Below, piece after piece: positions 8,633 through 17,411 of a stretch of 64,000 bases of DNA. Within the stretch, counting starts at the first letter, position 1; the number at the start of each line of letters is the position of its first letter. The stretch is from Desulfomarina profundi (GTDB lineage: Bacteria > Desulfobacterota > Desulfobulbia > Desulfobulbales > Desulfocapsaceae). The stretch lies in NCBI RefSeq assembly GCF_019703855.1, contig NZ_AP024086.1, positions 2,252,501 to 2,316,500 of the forward strand, read 5' to 3'. The notes under the pieces were generated by a model. That model was not told the origin of the DNA, made no database searches, and was given only the letters and a program-made list of their open reading frames with translations. Both the position numbers and the translations under genes were made by a program.

Positions 8633-9079
8633 ATGAAAATTCTTTTTCTCTGTACCGGTAATTCATGTCGCAGCCAGATGGCAGAAGGCTGGGTTCGCCA
8701 TTTGAAAAATGACACCATTGACGTCTGGTCGGCAGGTATTGAAAAACACGGTTTAAATCCACAGGCAGTAAAGGTAATGGCCGAGGCGGGTGTGGATATT
8801 TCAAACCAGACCTCAAAGCTTGTCACTGAACTGGATGAGCAGGAATTTGATTTCGTCATTACAGTCTGTGACCATGCAAACGAATCATGCCCACTCTTTA
8901 CCGGCAAAACCCGCGTTATTCATAAAGGATTTGAAGACCCACCCAGACTGGCAGCAAAAGCCGCAGACGAAAGTGAAGCTCTCCGCCATTACAGGCGGGT
9001 TCGCGATGAAATAAGGGATTATGTACACCAACTCCCTGAAATTCTACTTTCGGGCACTGTACCGGATCACGAAAAGTAA
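8633..9079 (+). CDS. arsC: Arsenate reductase, low-molecular-weight phosphatase type (ArsC)
   Basis: Reduces arsenate to arsenite in the cytoplasm for export by ACR3. The N-terminal P-loop CTGNSCRS supplies the nucleophile Cys7 and Cys12. The redox pair used in the disulfide cascade is Cys79 and Cys86 (VCDHANESCP), and the acid DP motif is in GFEDPPR. These are the hallmarks of the thioredoxin-coupled ArsC family. At 148 residues it is slightly longer than typical (about 130-140). It follows ynfA by 18 bases and is followed by a methyltransferase after four bases, so the three are likely co-transcribed. Confidence 0.94.
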   Translation: MKILFLCTGNSCRSQMAEGWVRHLKNDTIDVWSAGIEKHGLNPQAVKVMAEAGVDISNQTSKLVTELDEQEFDFVITVCDHANESCPLFTGKTRVIHKGFEDPPRLAAKAADESEALRHYRRVRDEIRDYVHQLPEILLSGTVPDHEK

Positions 9080-9083
9080 TATA

Positions 9084-9971
9084 ATGAAGATTTCCAGAAC
9101 TTCCATTCCAGCCGCATGGACCCATTACTGGGCTAAAAATACAGAACAGCCATCTCATTGTCTTCCAGACGCACCTCCTGTTGTTTCAGAACTTTTACAG
9201 ACAATCTGGCAACAGTTTTTTCTGACCCTCCCTGGTAAAACCAAGGTCCTTGATCTTGGAACCGGCAATGGTACTGTCCTCCAGACTGGTCATGATACCC
9301 GAACTGATCTTACCTTAACCGGTATCGACTACGTAAAATCATTACCGACAATACACGACGAGATTACGATGATGCCCGGTATTTCCTTTGAGGATCTCCC
9401 TTTTGCCAATAATACTTTTGGAGCAGTAACCAGTCAGTTCGGTATTGAATACGGGGATCTTTCTTCAGCCGTCACAGAATTCAGCCGGGTAACAACAGAC
9501 CATGCCTCACTCCTTTTCGTCTGCCATGATACTAACAGTATTATTGTTGAAGAGAACAGGAAAAGACAAACTGTACTTCGACATCTCCTTGCAAACGGTG
9601 GTCTTATAAGCACAACTCTTAAACTCATACGGCAAAAAAAAACGACCCGGCCCAAGGGACGAAGACGCCTTGATCATCTGCTGAATACATCACTCAAGCG
9701 ATTCCCTGAACACCCCGTTATTCTGGAAGTTGCGGACAGAATCGCACAAATTCTGGTTGAATCTGCCCCACTTGAAAAACTGCTCGCCCTCCGACAGGAT
9801 ATGCTGATGGAAGACCAGCGGATAAATGCACTCAAAAAAGCTGCTCTCTGTGCAAATAGAGCTCAAGATCTGACGACCACCATCTCCGGACTAAAAAAAA
9901 ATGTCAATCTTGAACAAATTTTTATTCCCGGAACAACCACCCCTCTTGCCTGGAAAATCCATACTCAGTAA
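9084..9971 (+). CDS. Class I SAM-dependent methyltransferase
   Basis: A 295-residue cytoplasmic protein with the SAM-binding motif VLDLGTGNGTVL near residue 58, the acidic post-II motif TGIDYV and EDLPFANNTFGAV as motif IV. The substrate is unknown. Although it directly follows arsC, it lacks the set of conserved cysteines of arsenite methyltransferase ArsM, so arsenic methylation should not be assumed. ATG 9084 lies five bases after the arsC stop; an earlier in-frame ATG is inside arsC and unlikely. The C-terminal half (helical, Lys/Arg-rich) has no recognised domain. Confidence 0.75.
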   Translation: MKISRTSIPAAWTHYWAKNTEQPSHCLPDAPPVVSELLQTIWQQFFLTLPGKTKVLDLGTGNGTVLQTGHDTRTDLTLTGIDYVKSLPTIHDEITMMPGISFEDLPFANNTFGAVTSQFGIEYGDLSSAVTEFSRVTTDHASLLFVCHDTNSIIVEENRKRQTVLRHLLANGGLISTTLKLIRQKKTTRPKGRRRLDHLLNTSLKRFPEHPVILEVADRIAQILVESAPLEKLLALRQDMLMEDQRINALKKAALCANRAQDLTTTISGLKKNVNLEQIFIPGTTTPLAWKIHTQ

Positions 9972-10093
9972 TACATTTTCCCCAGTCAGCACATCCCGCA
10001 AACCTGTCAGCATAACAGTGTTCGACACAATATCCTGATACTGATGCCCGATCTTCTTTACCTGGAAGAACCTGTACTATAATCACCAGTCAC

Positions 10094-10109
10094 TGTGACA
10101 AAAGTCACA
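10094..10109. promoter_or_regulatory. Crp/Fnr-type binding site upstream of the porin operon
   Basis: TGTGACAAAAGTCACA is a perfect TGTGA-N6-TCACA palindrome, the consensus for Crp/HcpR-class regulators. It is about 140 bases before the ExtI-like porin start, in a gene-free gap. A Crp/Fnr-family gene lies just past this operon at 12294-12989, so it is the natural candidate to bind here. Confidence 0.6.
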
Positions 10110-10248
10110 ATCCAGATTGATTATTATCAGGTAACGATATGACCACCATCATTTTTCCTCCCTACCACTTCTGCTACAAGAAGCACAATGAATAACGGTG
10201 TTTTGTTGTATGGCAGTATTTTTATTAACCAGAAAGGAGGAAGAAAAA

Positions 10249-11636
10249 ATGAAAAAACGTTTATGTGCTGCCGCACTGGCTCTGGGAACCTGTCTGACCG
10301 GCGGCCTCATGGCAGGCCAACCCGCCACCGCCGGGCCCTTGGTTGAATTTGGAGATGAAGGATACATGCAATTTGATGTCAAACTCCAGGGAATTGCAGA
10401 TTTCACTGATTTTGGTTCCGGAGTGGACGGAACAGAAAGCAGAAGCGATTTCTATCTCAGGCGGGCCCGTCTGGTTTTTACCGGTATGATCAACGATACC
10501 TGGGGCGCCAAGTTCCAGACCTGAGGCGGAACCAGCGTAACCCGCAGTTTTGGCGGGGTGGATATGAACTTGCAAAATCAAATGAAAAATTAAACTCAAA
10601 TATCAGATTAACCGATGGCTATCTGATCGGTCTCTTTAGCGACCACCTGAATATGAAACTCGGAATGACAAAAATTCCAATGACCAGGGCCAATCTGGAC
10701 GAATGCTTTGCACCACTCACATCAGAGCGTTCCATGTTTGCCTACACTCCCTTTGGCACGGATGCAACAAAATACAGTCGTGACATGGGAATAGTTTTAT
10801 CCGGTAATTTTTTCAGTAATCATCTCAAATACTTTGCGGCATTAATGGAAGGCCGGGAAGGCGAAACCAAATTCTACAGTCCGTTTATGAACACAGAATT
10901 TGTTTCCACACCGGAACCATCCAACAGTTTTGCCTGGTATGCCAGAGTACACTACTCCTTTCTCAATCCAGAGGGTGGACCAACCGCCATGGGATACAAG
11001 GGGACCTACCTTGGAGCCAAAGGTCCTTTACTGACCCTGGGGGCCTCTATTGGATTTGAACCTGATGCGGCTTACAAAAACACAGCTCCCGCAGGAGAAC
11101 CCGGTACACCCGGTTTTCTGTCAAGCAAAGTCCTGAACAATGAAACTGTTGATTATACAGCATGGACAACTGATCTGTTTTTTGAATATCCTTTTGAAAA
11201 TGACGGAATCTTAACTGCAACAGCAATGTATTTTAACGTCGATCTTGAAGATGCTTACAAAACCGCAAATGCTCCGGCTGACCAGAATACCATCGTAGGA
11301 GGCGGCAGTGGCCAGAAAGACGGTTGGTATGTCAAGGCCGGGTATGTACTGCCTTTCCGGATTATGGATGATGGAATGATTCAGCCCTTTGCCCGTTATG
11401 AAGACTGGAATGTTGCGTCGTTTCTTGGCGTAAAAGACCAGGAAGTGACACAATGGGGATTGGGGTTCAACTTTTTCCCTCTTGGTAACCACGACCTGAG
11501 ATTCACTCTGGAATACTATCATACCGAATTCGATAAACCAACAAGACTCGGTGATTACAAAGAATTCCACACAAACACACCGACACTCTATGACGATTAC
11601 AATGTGCTCTCACTGATGTTCATGGTGCAACTGTAG
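10249..11636 (+). pseudogene. extI: ExtI-like outer-membrane porin with in-frame TGA and a frameshift
   Basis: A signal peptide (MKKRLCAAALALG, ending near TAG) and a beta-barrel follow AAAGGAGGAAG at the start. The body carries MKLGMTKIPMTRANLDECFA and the terminal beta-strand VLSLMFMVQL. It resembles the porin ExtI of the Geobacter selenite/tellurite-reduction locus, by family memory only. The frame stops at TGA 10522-10524 (KFQT-stop-GGTSVTRSFGG). One missing base, best placed in the G run 10555-10558, then restores the frame to YELAKSNEKLNSN. The TGA may be selenocysteine, because a stem-loop of suitable geometry follows. Otherwise the gene is broken twice. Two small secreted-protein genes follow closely, forming one operon. 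Confidence 0.7.
10522..10557 (+). other. Candidate UGA-selenocysteine codon and bacterial SECIS hairpin
   Basis: After TGA 10522-10524, the stem CCCGC/GCGGG encloses the 7-base loop AGTTTTG. The apical loop begins 21 bases after the TGA and has a G at its second position. Published rules for bacterial SECIS elements ask for a loop 16-37 bases from UGA with G in the first two loop positions, so the geometry fits. The five-pair stem is short and could be chance. Confidence 0.35.
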
Positions 11637-11648
11637 AGGACGGTTGAT

Positions 11649-11999
11649 ATGAAGAAAACACTGCTACTGACTGCGATAGCTGCTGTTCTAACGGCCCAGA
11701 CAACATATGCCAACGAGATGATTGTGAAGCTCAAATCGGGCAATACTGTTGTTATCGAATATACAGGTGCTATTGAACGTGTCGGTCTTGAAGGTGGTTC
11801 CGATGCCATACTGGGCATGACTATGCATACAGGCACGAGACAGAAGCCGGAACTGCAGAGACAGAAAAGTGCAGACAGGCCCACACCGGAAGAACAGAAG
11901 ACGGAAGAAGCTGGTGATGAAGAAAAGTCGTCACTCAAGTTTTCCTGGGCCAGGCCCATAGATGATGAAAACCTGAAACGTATTCAAACAAAAAAATAA
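11649..11999 (+). CDS. Small secreted protein of the porin operon
   Basis: A 116-residue protein with a signal peptide cleaved near QTTYA. A short beta-rich segment (MIVKLKSGNTVVIEYTGAIE) is followed by a charged, Glu/Lys/Gln-rich low-complexity region. I recognise no family. It starts 13 bases after the porin stop and is followed by the ExtJ-like gene after 19 bases, so it is part of the same transcript. It probably sits in the periplasm or on the outer membrane near the porin. No catalytic motif or cysteine is visible. Confidence 0.6.
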   Translation: MKKTLLLTAIAAVLTAQTTYANEMIVKLKSGNTVVIEYTGAIERVGLEGGSDAILGMTMHTGTRQKPELQRQKSADRPTPEEQKTEEAGDEEKSSLKFSWARPIDDENLKRIQTKK

Positions 12000-12018
12000 T
12001 TAATATAGAGGTGATCCA

Positions 12019-12234
12019 ATGAAACGAACAACAACGATACTTCTGGCAGGTCTCTTTTTCATAACAATTGTCTTTCCTGGAACATCTTTTGCGGGCAGCA
12101 CTAAATGCAAGGTCATATCGATCGATGGCTCCAATGTAACTCTTGACTGCGGAGATAATGCAGATAATTTTGATGAAGGAACCAAGGTTCTGGTGAAAAT
12201 CAAGAAATCAAGAAAAGCCATTGAAGGTTGCTGA
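12019..12234 (+). CDS. Small secreted protein, possibly ExtJ-like
   Basis: A 71-residue product with a signal peptide (cleaved about TSFA) and an OB-like beta segment KCKVISIDGSNVTLDCGD, ending FDEGTKVLVKIKK then AIEGC. The pattern of a secreted mini-protein with a V-x-G-x-x-V-T-L core and a C-terminal Gly-Cys resembles the small ExtJ protein of selenite/tellurite-reduction loci. That identification is tentative. A ribosome site AGAGGTG precedes the start. The three cysteines could bind metal or take part in redox chemistry in the periplasm. It ends the porin operon just before a strong hairpin. Confidence 0.5.
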   Translation: MKRTTTILLAGLFFITIVFPGTSFAGSTKCKVISIDGSNVTLDCGDNADNFDEGTKVLVKIKKSRKAIEGC

Positions 12235-12245
12235 CCATGTGATGT

Positions 12246-12269
12246 GGCCCCTCTGTGAAAAGAGGGGCC
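12246..12269. terminator. Hairpin between convergent porin operon and crp/fnr gene
   Basis: GGCCCCTCT-GTGAAA-AGAGGGGCC is a perfect 9-bp stem with a 6-base loop, placed between two convergent genes. There is no T tract on either side, so termination may be weak or need Rho. Confidence 0.55.
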
Positions 12270-12293
12270 CATATACGGGCAATCAATTCTCTG

Positions 12294-12989
12294 TTATTCC
12301 ACATCAACTATCTTGTTCAGTTCACTGTGTTCCTGCACAATGATCAGACGGGGACTCCCTTTTTTATTCGTGGCCAATATACCTCGGTCACGAAATGATT
12401 TGAGGCAGCGCCCCACTACTTCCCGCGATGTTCCCACCAGGGAAGCCAGCTCCTCCTGTGTCAGCAGACAGACAAAGTCATACTCATGACTGGACTGCAG
12501 GTTGCGCAGTAATATTTTAGCAAGCCTGGATTCAATTTTTTTAAAGGCAAGATCATCAAGCAGAGAAGAATAAGTCGCCATTTTACCGCAGATACAACGG
12601 ATCAGATTGCGTGACAGCTCACCGGAAGTGGCTATAATTTCTTCAAAATCATCACGGGACAGTGAATAAATCAGCGAATCTTCAATAACTTCAGCACTGG
12701 CAAAAGCATCAAGGGAAAAGACTGTCGCCAGGCAGAAAATTTCACTTTCTTCAATGTACCAGAGCGTGAGTTTACGACCGTTGATATCACTTTTAAATAT
12801 TTCCACCTTTCCCATTTCCAAGAAATAAAGGTGCTCTACCTGGTCTCCCTGAAAGAAAACATACTCTCCTTTTCTGTATTTACGTTTAGTGGTTCTCTTC
12901 GTAAGCTCGAATATCTGTTCATTTTCGAGAACAGACAATTGTGGCATGGCCCGGAAAAAAGTCTGCTCAGGGGTCATGTTTTTATCCAT
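12294..12989 (-). CDS. Crp/Fnr-family transcription regulator
   Basis: A 231-residue regulator with an N-terminal cyclic-nucleotide-type beta-roll (GEYVFFQGDQVEHLYFLEMG) and a C-terminal winged helix-turn-helix (LTQEELASLVGTSREVVGRC). It lacks the N-terminal cysteine set of Fnr, so it is not a canonical oxygen-sensing Fe-S Fnr. The ligand may be a nucleotide, haem or a redox signal, as in HcpR/DNR-type members. A perfect Crp-type palindrome before the adjacent porin operon (10094-10109) is a plausible target. It is monocistronic and convergent with the porin operon. Confidence 0.88.
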   Translation of the reverse strand: MDKNMTPEQTFFRAMPQLSVLENEQIFELTKRTTKRKYRKGEYVFFQGDQVEHLYFLEMGKVEIFKSDINGRKLTLWYIEESEIFCLATVFSLDAFASAEVIEDSLIYSLSRDDFEEIIATSGELSRNLIRCICGKMATYSSLLDDLAFKKIESRLAKILLRNLQSSHEYDFVCLLTQEELASLVGTSREVVGRCLKSFRDRGILATNKKGSPRLIIVQEHSELNKIVDVE

Positions 12990-13152
12990 TACACATTTTC
13001 TCCATCAGTTACCTGCACAGTACAGGAGGCAGAAAGTATGAAAAGCACTGAAAGAAACACTGCTGGAAATATACTGAAAAGATTTATTACACAATGATTC
13101 ACTCATTAAAAGAATTTTTTTGGGGAGGAAATATTTATAATAAATCAAGCCC

Positions 13153-13194
13153 GATAGTATTTTGACACCCTGTACAGAGTGTCAAAATACTATC
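13153..13194 (-). terminator. Strong hairpin after the RND operon
   Basis: A perfect 16-bp inverted repeat (GATAGTATTTTGACAC and its complement) around a 10-base loop, seven bases beyond the stop of the RND pump gene on the minus strand. The position indicates transcription termination. The unusual length and AT-rich arms leave open a regulator-binding role for the divergent side of the crp/fnr gene. Confidence 0.6.
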
Positions 13195-13200
13195 ATCTGT

Positions 13201-16200
13201 TTATACAATTTCTTTCTTTACGTCCTTATCCCCGTCAAAACCATAGGCAAACATGGGGACATAAATCAATGTCAGTAAAGTGCCGACAATCAGGCCACCG
13301 ACGGCCACATCAGCCAAAGGAGAGAGACGTTCAAGGCCTACAGCCTGTTCAAGGGCTATGGGAATCATACCGGCAATTGTTCCAAATGCCGTCATCATCA
13401 CCGGCCGAAAACGAACCTTAACGGACTCAAGGGCTGATTCGAAAGCAGACTCTTTCTTCCGGTAATGTTGGTAAAAATCAATGAGCAGAATGGAATTTTT
13501 TATGATGATGCCAAACAGCAGCAGAATACCAACCATGGACGGCATACAGCTTGGTTTGTTAAAAAGAAGCATTCCCCAGGAGGCACCGATCATCGAAAGT
13601 GGCAGGACTACAATCATAATCAGCGACATTCGCACGGATCGGTAAATAGCAATAAGTGCCATGGTCAGTATTATAATTCCGGTGCCTATGGCTTTCAGCA
13701 TCCGCTTGAAAGAATCATTGAGCTGGGCAATATCACCTTCCTGACTGATTATCATCCCACTGCTTTTAATTTCCTTGAGAACAGCGTCAGCGTCCGCCGT
13801 AATATGAGTAACGGGACGCAGGCTGCGATAACCGGAAACATCGAGACTGTAGAGCATTTTATCCCTCTCGATCTTGGCCGCGGTCAAACGTTGATGAATA
13901 TCGGCAACCGCTTCCAGCGGCACACTGCCGTCTTTGGTCTGGATAGGCAGTAACCGCAGGCTCTGCAGATTTGCATTAAACTCACCTTTCAGATACAGAC
14001 GTACCGGTTGGGTATTCATGGTGGCAAAGTCACCAAGCAGAGAGACAACCTGCCCTTTGATCGGAATCTGGCTTGCGATGGCAACAGGCGTCAACCCGTA
14101 ACTGAGTGCTTTATTGGTGTCAATTACAACTTCGGCCTCATTAAAATCGCGATCCCAGGAAAGCGACATACTTGTCAGGCCCTTTATTCCTGTCAGCTTT
14201 CGAGCAATTTTATGGCCCATCTGCGGCAGATCCCGGTAATCGGGAGCCTTAAGGCGTACATCAAGAGGTGTTTTTATGGAGGACAAGGCTGTGGCTCCAA
14301 AATCATACACATCGACACTTTTCACCCCCTGGAGTTTATTTAATTGATCCCGGATTTCATCCTCTATCTGCCACAGGTTTTTTTCCCGTTCAAAACGATT
14401 CACACAGTTAACAGTAAACGTTGCCTCAGCAGGGAGATTACCACTGCCCAGAGAGAGTACTCCCGCTTCACCGCCAAACGCCACCGAACTCATCACCACT
14501 TCGTCCTGACTGTGCAGCCAGTTCAGAAAGGGTTTAATCCGTTTTTCCGCACTTTCCACCGTGTCATTTGCGGAAAAAGCCACATGAGCCTTGATGATAC
14601 CCGTATCCATGGGCGGCATCACATCTTTTCCGATGACAGGCATTATATTCTTCAGGCTGAGTACCAGAATGAGCAGTACACCAAAGGTGAGTGCAATTTT
14701 TCTTACAACTGAAAAACGACCGTTGGAAAAACGAAGAACACTCTCATAGGGACCAACCAGCTTTCCTATGGTATTGTCATAGATCGACTCAAAGAAACGT
14801 TCCACACGATTCTTCTTTATACCTTTTCTGTACAGATACACTGACAGTTTGGGGATAAAGGTAATGGAGATAAAGTAAGACACGAGCAGGGCGATGATCA
14901 GTGTCTCGATCAGGGGTCTGAAAATATGTTGTGGAAAATCACCCACAAACATCAGGGGAAACATAATTGCAATAGTGGCCACAGTTCCCGCAAAGATTGG
15001 CGCTATCACCTCTTTGGTCCCTTCCTCAATGGCAGTTGCCAGATCTTCATGCAACTCACCCAGATGTCGCTCAATATTCTCCAGCACTACCACGGCATCA
15101 TCAACCAGCATTCCAAGTGCGAGAATTATGGCAGTATAGACAACAATATTTAACTCACCTCCAAAGAGGTAGATCATTGCCATGGTAGAAAAAAATACCA
15201 GAGGAATGGACAATCCAGCCGCGAGGATGGCTCGAAAATTACCGAGAAAAAAGAGCAGAACCAGGAGGGTGTAGAGAATGGCGTCCCGCAATGCCTCCAG
15301 CATGTTGGTGTTTGCAGTTTCTATAAGGTCTCGCTGGGTATCGGCAATTTCAAAACTGATCTCAGGATATTGCACTTTCAATTTTTCAACAGCTGCCCGG
15401 GCGGTATTACTCACCGACAGGACAGAACCTCCTGGCGAACGTTGAATGGCAAGGGCAATTGCTTCCCTGCCGTTACCCATATAGCCGGAAAAACGTTTCT
15501 GGGTAGACCAGCTTATATCTGCGACATCCCCCAATCTCAGGTTAGGGGAGACTCTCAGCATTGACAGAGCCTCAACCGTAGTATGCTCGCCGTAATAGGT
15601 GAGGGTAAAAAATCCGTCACTTCCCTTGACAAAACCGAGCGGCATATCCCGATTGGCCGCCATAATGGTTTTGGTGAGAGTATCCACACTCAGTCCATAG
15701 CGCTGCAGACGAAGAGGATCAACAGCTATAACCAGAGCACTCTGATGGCCTCCGAAAACTTCTACATTACCGATACCGGGATTGGAGAGCAGGGCCGGTT
15801 TAATGAATGAATCAGCAATTTTTCTGATATCACCAAGACTTAAAAATTCACTTTTGGGACTCAGGGCAACGACTTCAACGGGAAGAGTAAAGGATCCAGC
15901 CGTATAAATTGCAGGATTGACGGTTGACGGCAGATTGGCCCTGGCAATTGATAAGGCATTAGCAACATCGACTGCGGCAGCATTCAGCCCTTTGGTATAT
16001 TCAAATTCAGCTTTTACTATTGAAAAATTGGCAACATTAACTGAGCTGATTTCACGTATTTCACTCAAGCGGGCGATCTCATTTTCGATGGGCTTAGAAA
16101 CCGTGCTGGCAGCTACCTCGGCAGTTGATCCCGGCACCTGGGTAATTACAATGACCTGGGGACGATCAGCGTCGGGAAACAGATTTTTGGGCATGGTTAT

Positions 16201-16281
16201 CAAGCCGATAACACCAAGCACAAAAAGAAGAGCAATGATTGAAAACAGCAGATGTGGCCGTTTATAAAAGAAATTAAACAT
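13201..16281 (-). CDS. RND-family efflux pump, inner-membrane subunit
   Basis: A 1026-residue AcrB/MexB-class proton-driven transporter: a first transmembrane helix, two large periplasmic loops and twelve helices in all. The helix-4 proton-relay motif GMLVDDAVVVLENIERHL contains the conserved Asp-Asp pair, which distinguishes it from fatty-acid-type relatives. It pairs with the adaptor and TolC encoded just upstream on the same strand to form a tripartite pump spanning both membranes. The substrate is unknown. It is the last gene of an arsR-led seven-gene operon, suggesting export of an As/metal-thiol or toxic small molecule rather than general drugs, but this is inference from context. Confidence 0.92.
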   Translation of the reverse strand: MFNFFYKRPHLLFSIIALLFVLGVIGLITMPKNLFPDADRPQVIVITQVPGSTAEVAASTVSKPIENEIARLSEIREISSVNVANFSIVKAEFEYTKGLNAAAVDVANALSIARANLPSTVNPAIYTAGSFTLPVEVVALSPKSEFLSLGDIRKIADSFIKPALLSNPGIGNVEVFGGHQSALVIAVDPLRLQRYGLSVDTLTKTIMAANRDMPLGFVKGSDGFFTLTYYGEHTTVEALSMLRVSPNLRLGDVADISWSTQKRFSGYMGNGREAIALAIQRSPGGSVLSVSNTARAAVEKLKVQYPEISFEIADTQRDLIETANTNMLEALRDAILYTLLVLLFFLGNFRAILAAGLSIPLVFFSTMAMIYLFGGELNIVVYTAIILALGMLVDDAVVVLENIERHLGELHEDLATAIEEGTKEVIAPIFAGTVATIAIMFPLMFVGDFPQHIFRPLIETLIIALLVSYFISITFIPKLSVYLYRKGIKKNRVERFFESIYDNTIGKLVGPYESVLRFSNGRFSVVRKIALTFGVLLILVLSLKNIMPVIGKDVMPPMDTGIIKAHVAFSANDTVESAEKRIKPFLNWLHSQDEVVMSSVAFGGEAGVLSLGSGNLPAEATFTVNCVNRFEREKNLWQIEDEIRDQLNKLQGVKSVDVYDFGATALSSIKTPLDVRLKAPDYRDLPQMGHKIARKLTGIKGLTSMSLSWDRDFNEAEVVIDTNKALSYGLTPVAIASQIPIKGQVVSLLGDFATMNTQPVRLYLKGEFNANLQSLRLLPIQTKDGSVPLEAVADIHQRLTAAKIERDKMLYSLDVSGYRSLRPVTHITADADAVLKEIKSSGMIISQEGDIAQLNDSFKRMLKAIGTGIIILTMALIAIYRSVRMSLIMIVVLPLSMIGASWGMLLFNKPSCMPSMVGILLLFGIIIKNSILLIDFYQHYRKKESAFESALESVKVRFRPVMMTAFGTIAGMIPIALEQAVGLERLSPLADVAVGGLIVGTLLTLIYVPMFAYGFDGDKDVKKEIV

Positions 16282-16337
16282 TTTTCTTTCCGCAAAAAAG
16301 GTTAAAAACTGAAATCAGAGAGTCAGTTAAGAAAAAG

Positions 16338-17411
16338 TTATCCCTGTATTTTGACAGGAACTCCGGCCAGCAGTTTAAGCAGAATGTCAGGTTTGGCACT
16401 GATCACCTTCCGCGCCATCAGACCTTCAACGACTACCCCTTCCGTACCACTGGCAACGACTTTTACCGGAACCGGACGGGTGGACTCCCCATCGGGCACA
16501 AAACAGAGACTCTGCCCTTCTTTCTGCAGGAGCGCAGACTGAGGAATCATTGTTCCGGAACCCTGGTATATCACCAACCGAACCGGCAATCGCTCCCCGG
16601 AGTTCCTTTTGGTTTCCACATCCGCTCTGTACTCATCCAATCCTCTGTAGGTATGATTAAGTGCAACCAGGGGATAGGTTCGATTTTCAAAGATCACCTT
16701 CTTTGGTACAATATCATTGGCAGAACGAATGAGAAGGTACTTGCCGCTGTTTGCCTGGATGGAGAGCAATGGTTTGCCTGGCATGGCTATAACGCCCACG
16801 TTGGCTGAGGTGGAACTCACCATGCCATCAATGGGAGAAACGATAACCGCGTAACTCAGCAGATTGGTAAGTTCCTTGTTGTTTTGCTCGAGAATACCTT
16901 TTTTACCCATCAATCCCTGTAATGCGGCCCTCATGGAAGCAATCTTACTCTTCTCCGCGTCATACTGTTCAACGGAAGCACCACGGACATCAAGCAGCTC
17001 CTTGGTGCGTTTATGAGTGGAAATCATGTTATCAAGACCAATCTTCTGTGCATTGATATCTGCTTCCAGCGAGAGAATCTGTAACTTAATGGCCTCCTTT
17101 TTAGCGAGCAGTTCATCATGATCCAGTGTCACAACCGTCTGCCCCTTTTTGACCATATCACCACTTTTCACCATGCTGGTAATCCGGGCAGAAAGTTTGG
17201 AAGAAAGTTCAACATCGAGATCGCTTTGCACCTGTGCAAGAGCCGGCAGGGTCAGGGCGATATTTTCAGTTTGCGGTGTAACTGTTGAAACAACCTGATG
17301 GTACACCTTCATGGGTGGAATGTGCGCCATGGCCTGTTTTTTCTTTTTCAGTACTTTTACTCCACCACCAATTAATACTATCGCTAGGATAATCCAGATA
17401 ATTTTTTTCAT
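16338..17411 (-). CDS. RND efflux periplasmic adaptor (membrane fusion protein)
   Basis: 357 residues from ATG 17411, which overlaps the TolC stop by four bases. One N-terminal membrane anchor (IIWIILAIVLIGGGV) is followed by the lipoyl/barrel half LSSKLSARITSMVKSGDMV, a coiled-coil hairpin (about residues 100-190) and the second half VIVSPIDGMVSSTSANVGV. This is the standard HlyD/MFP layout. It bridges the RND pump and TolC. The C-terminal segment resembles the membrane-proximal domain, with PVPVKVVASGTEGVVVEGL. Confidence 0.9.
   Translation of the reverse strand: MKKIIWIILAIVLIGGGVKVLKKKKQAMAHIPPMKVYHQVVSTVTPQTENIALTLPALAQVQSDLDVELSSKLSARITSMVKSGDMVKKGQTVVTLDHDELLAKKEAIKLQILSLEADINAQKIGLDNMISTHKRTKELLDVRGASVEQYDAEKSKIASMRAALQGLMGKKGILEQNNKELTNLLSYAVIVSPIDGMVSSTSANVGVIAMPGKPLLSIQANSGKYLLIRSANDIVPKKVIFENRTYPLVALNHTYRGLDEYRADVETKRNSGERLPVRLVIYQGSGTMIPQSALLQKEGQSLCFVPDGESTRPVPVKVVASGTEGVVVEGLMARKVISAKPDILLKLLAGVPVKIQG

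Noticed and set aside
9084-9971. Arsenite methyltransferase ArsM
   Set aside because: The SAM motif is present, but the conserved arsenic-binding cysteines of ArsM are not.
12232-12269. TGA of the ExtJ-like gene followed by a hairpin with SECIS-like spacing
   Set aside because: The ExtH-like protein also ends in Gly-Cys before a TAG, so a Gly-Cys end looks natural. A second TGA lies in the hairpin loop region, and the hairpin sits between convergent genes as a terminator would.
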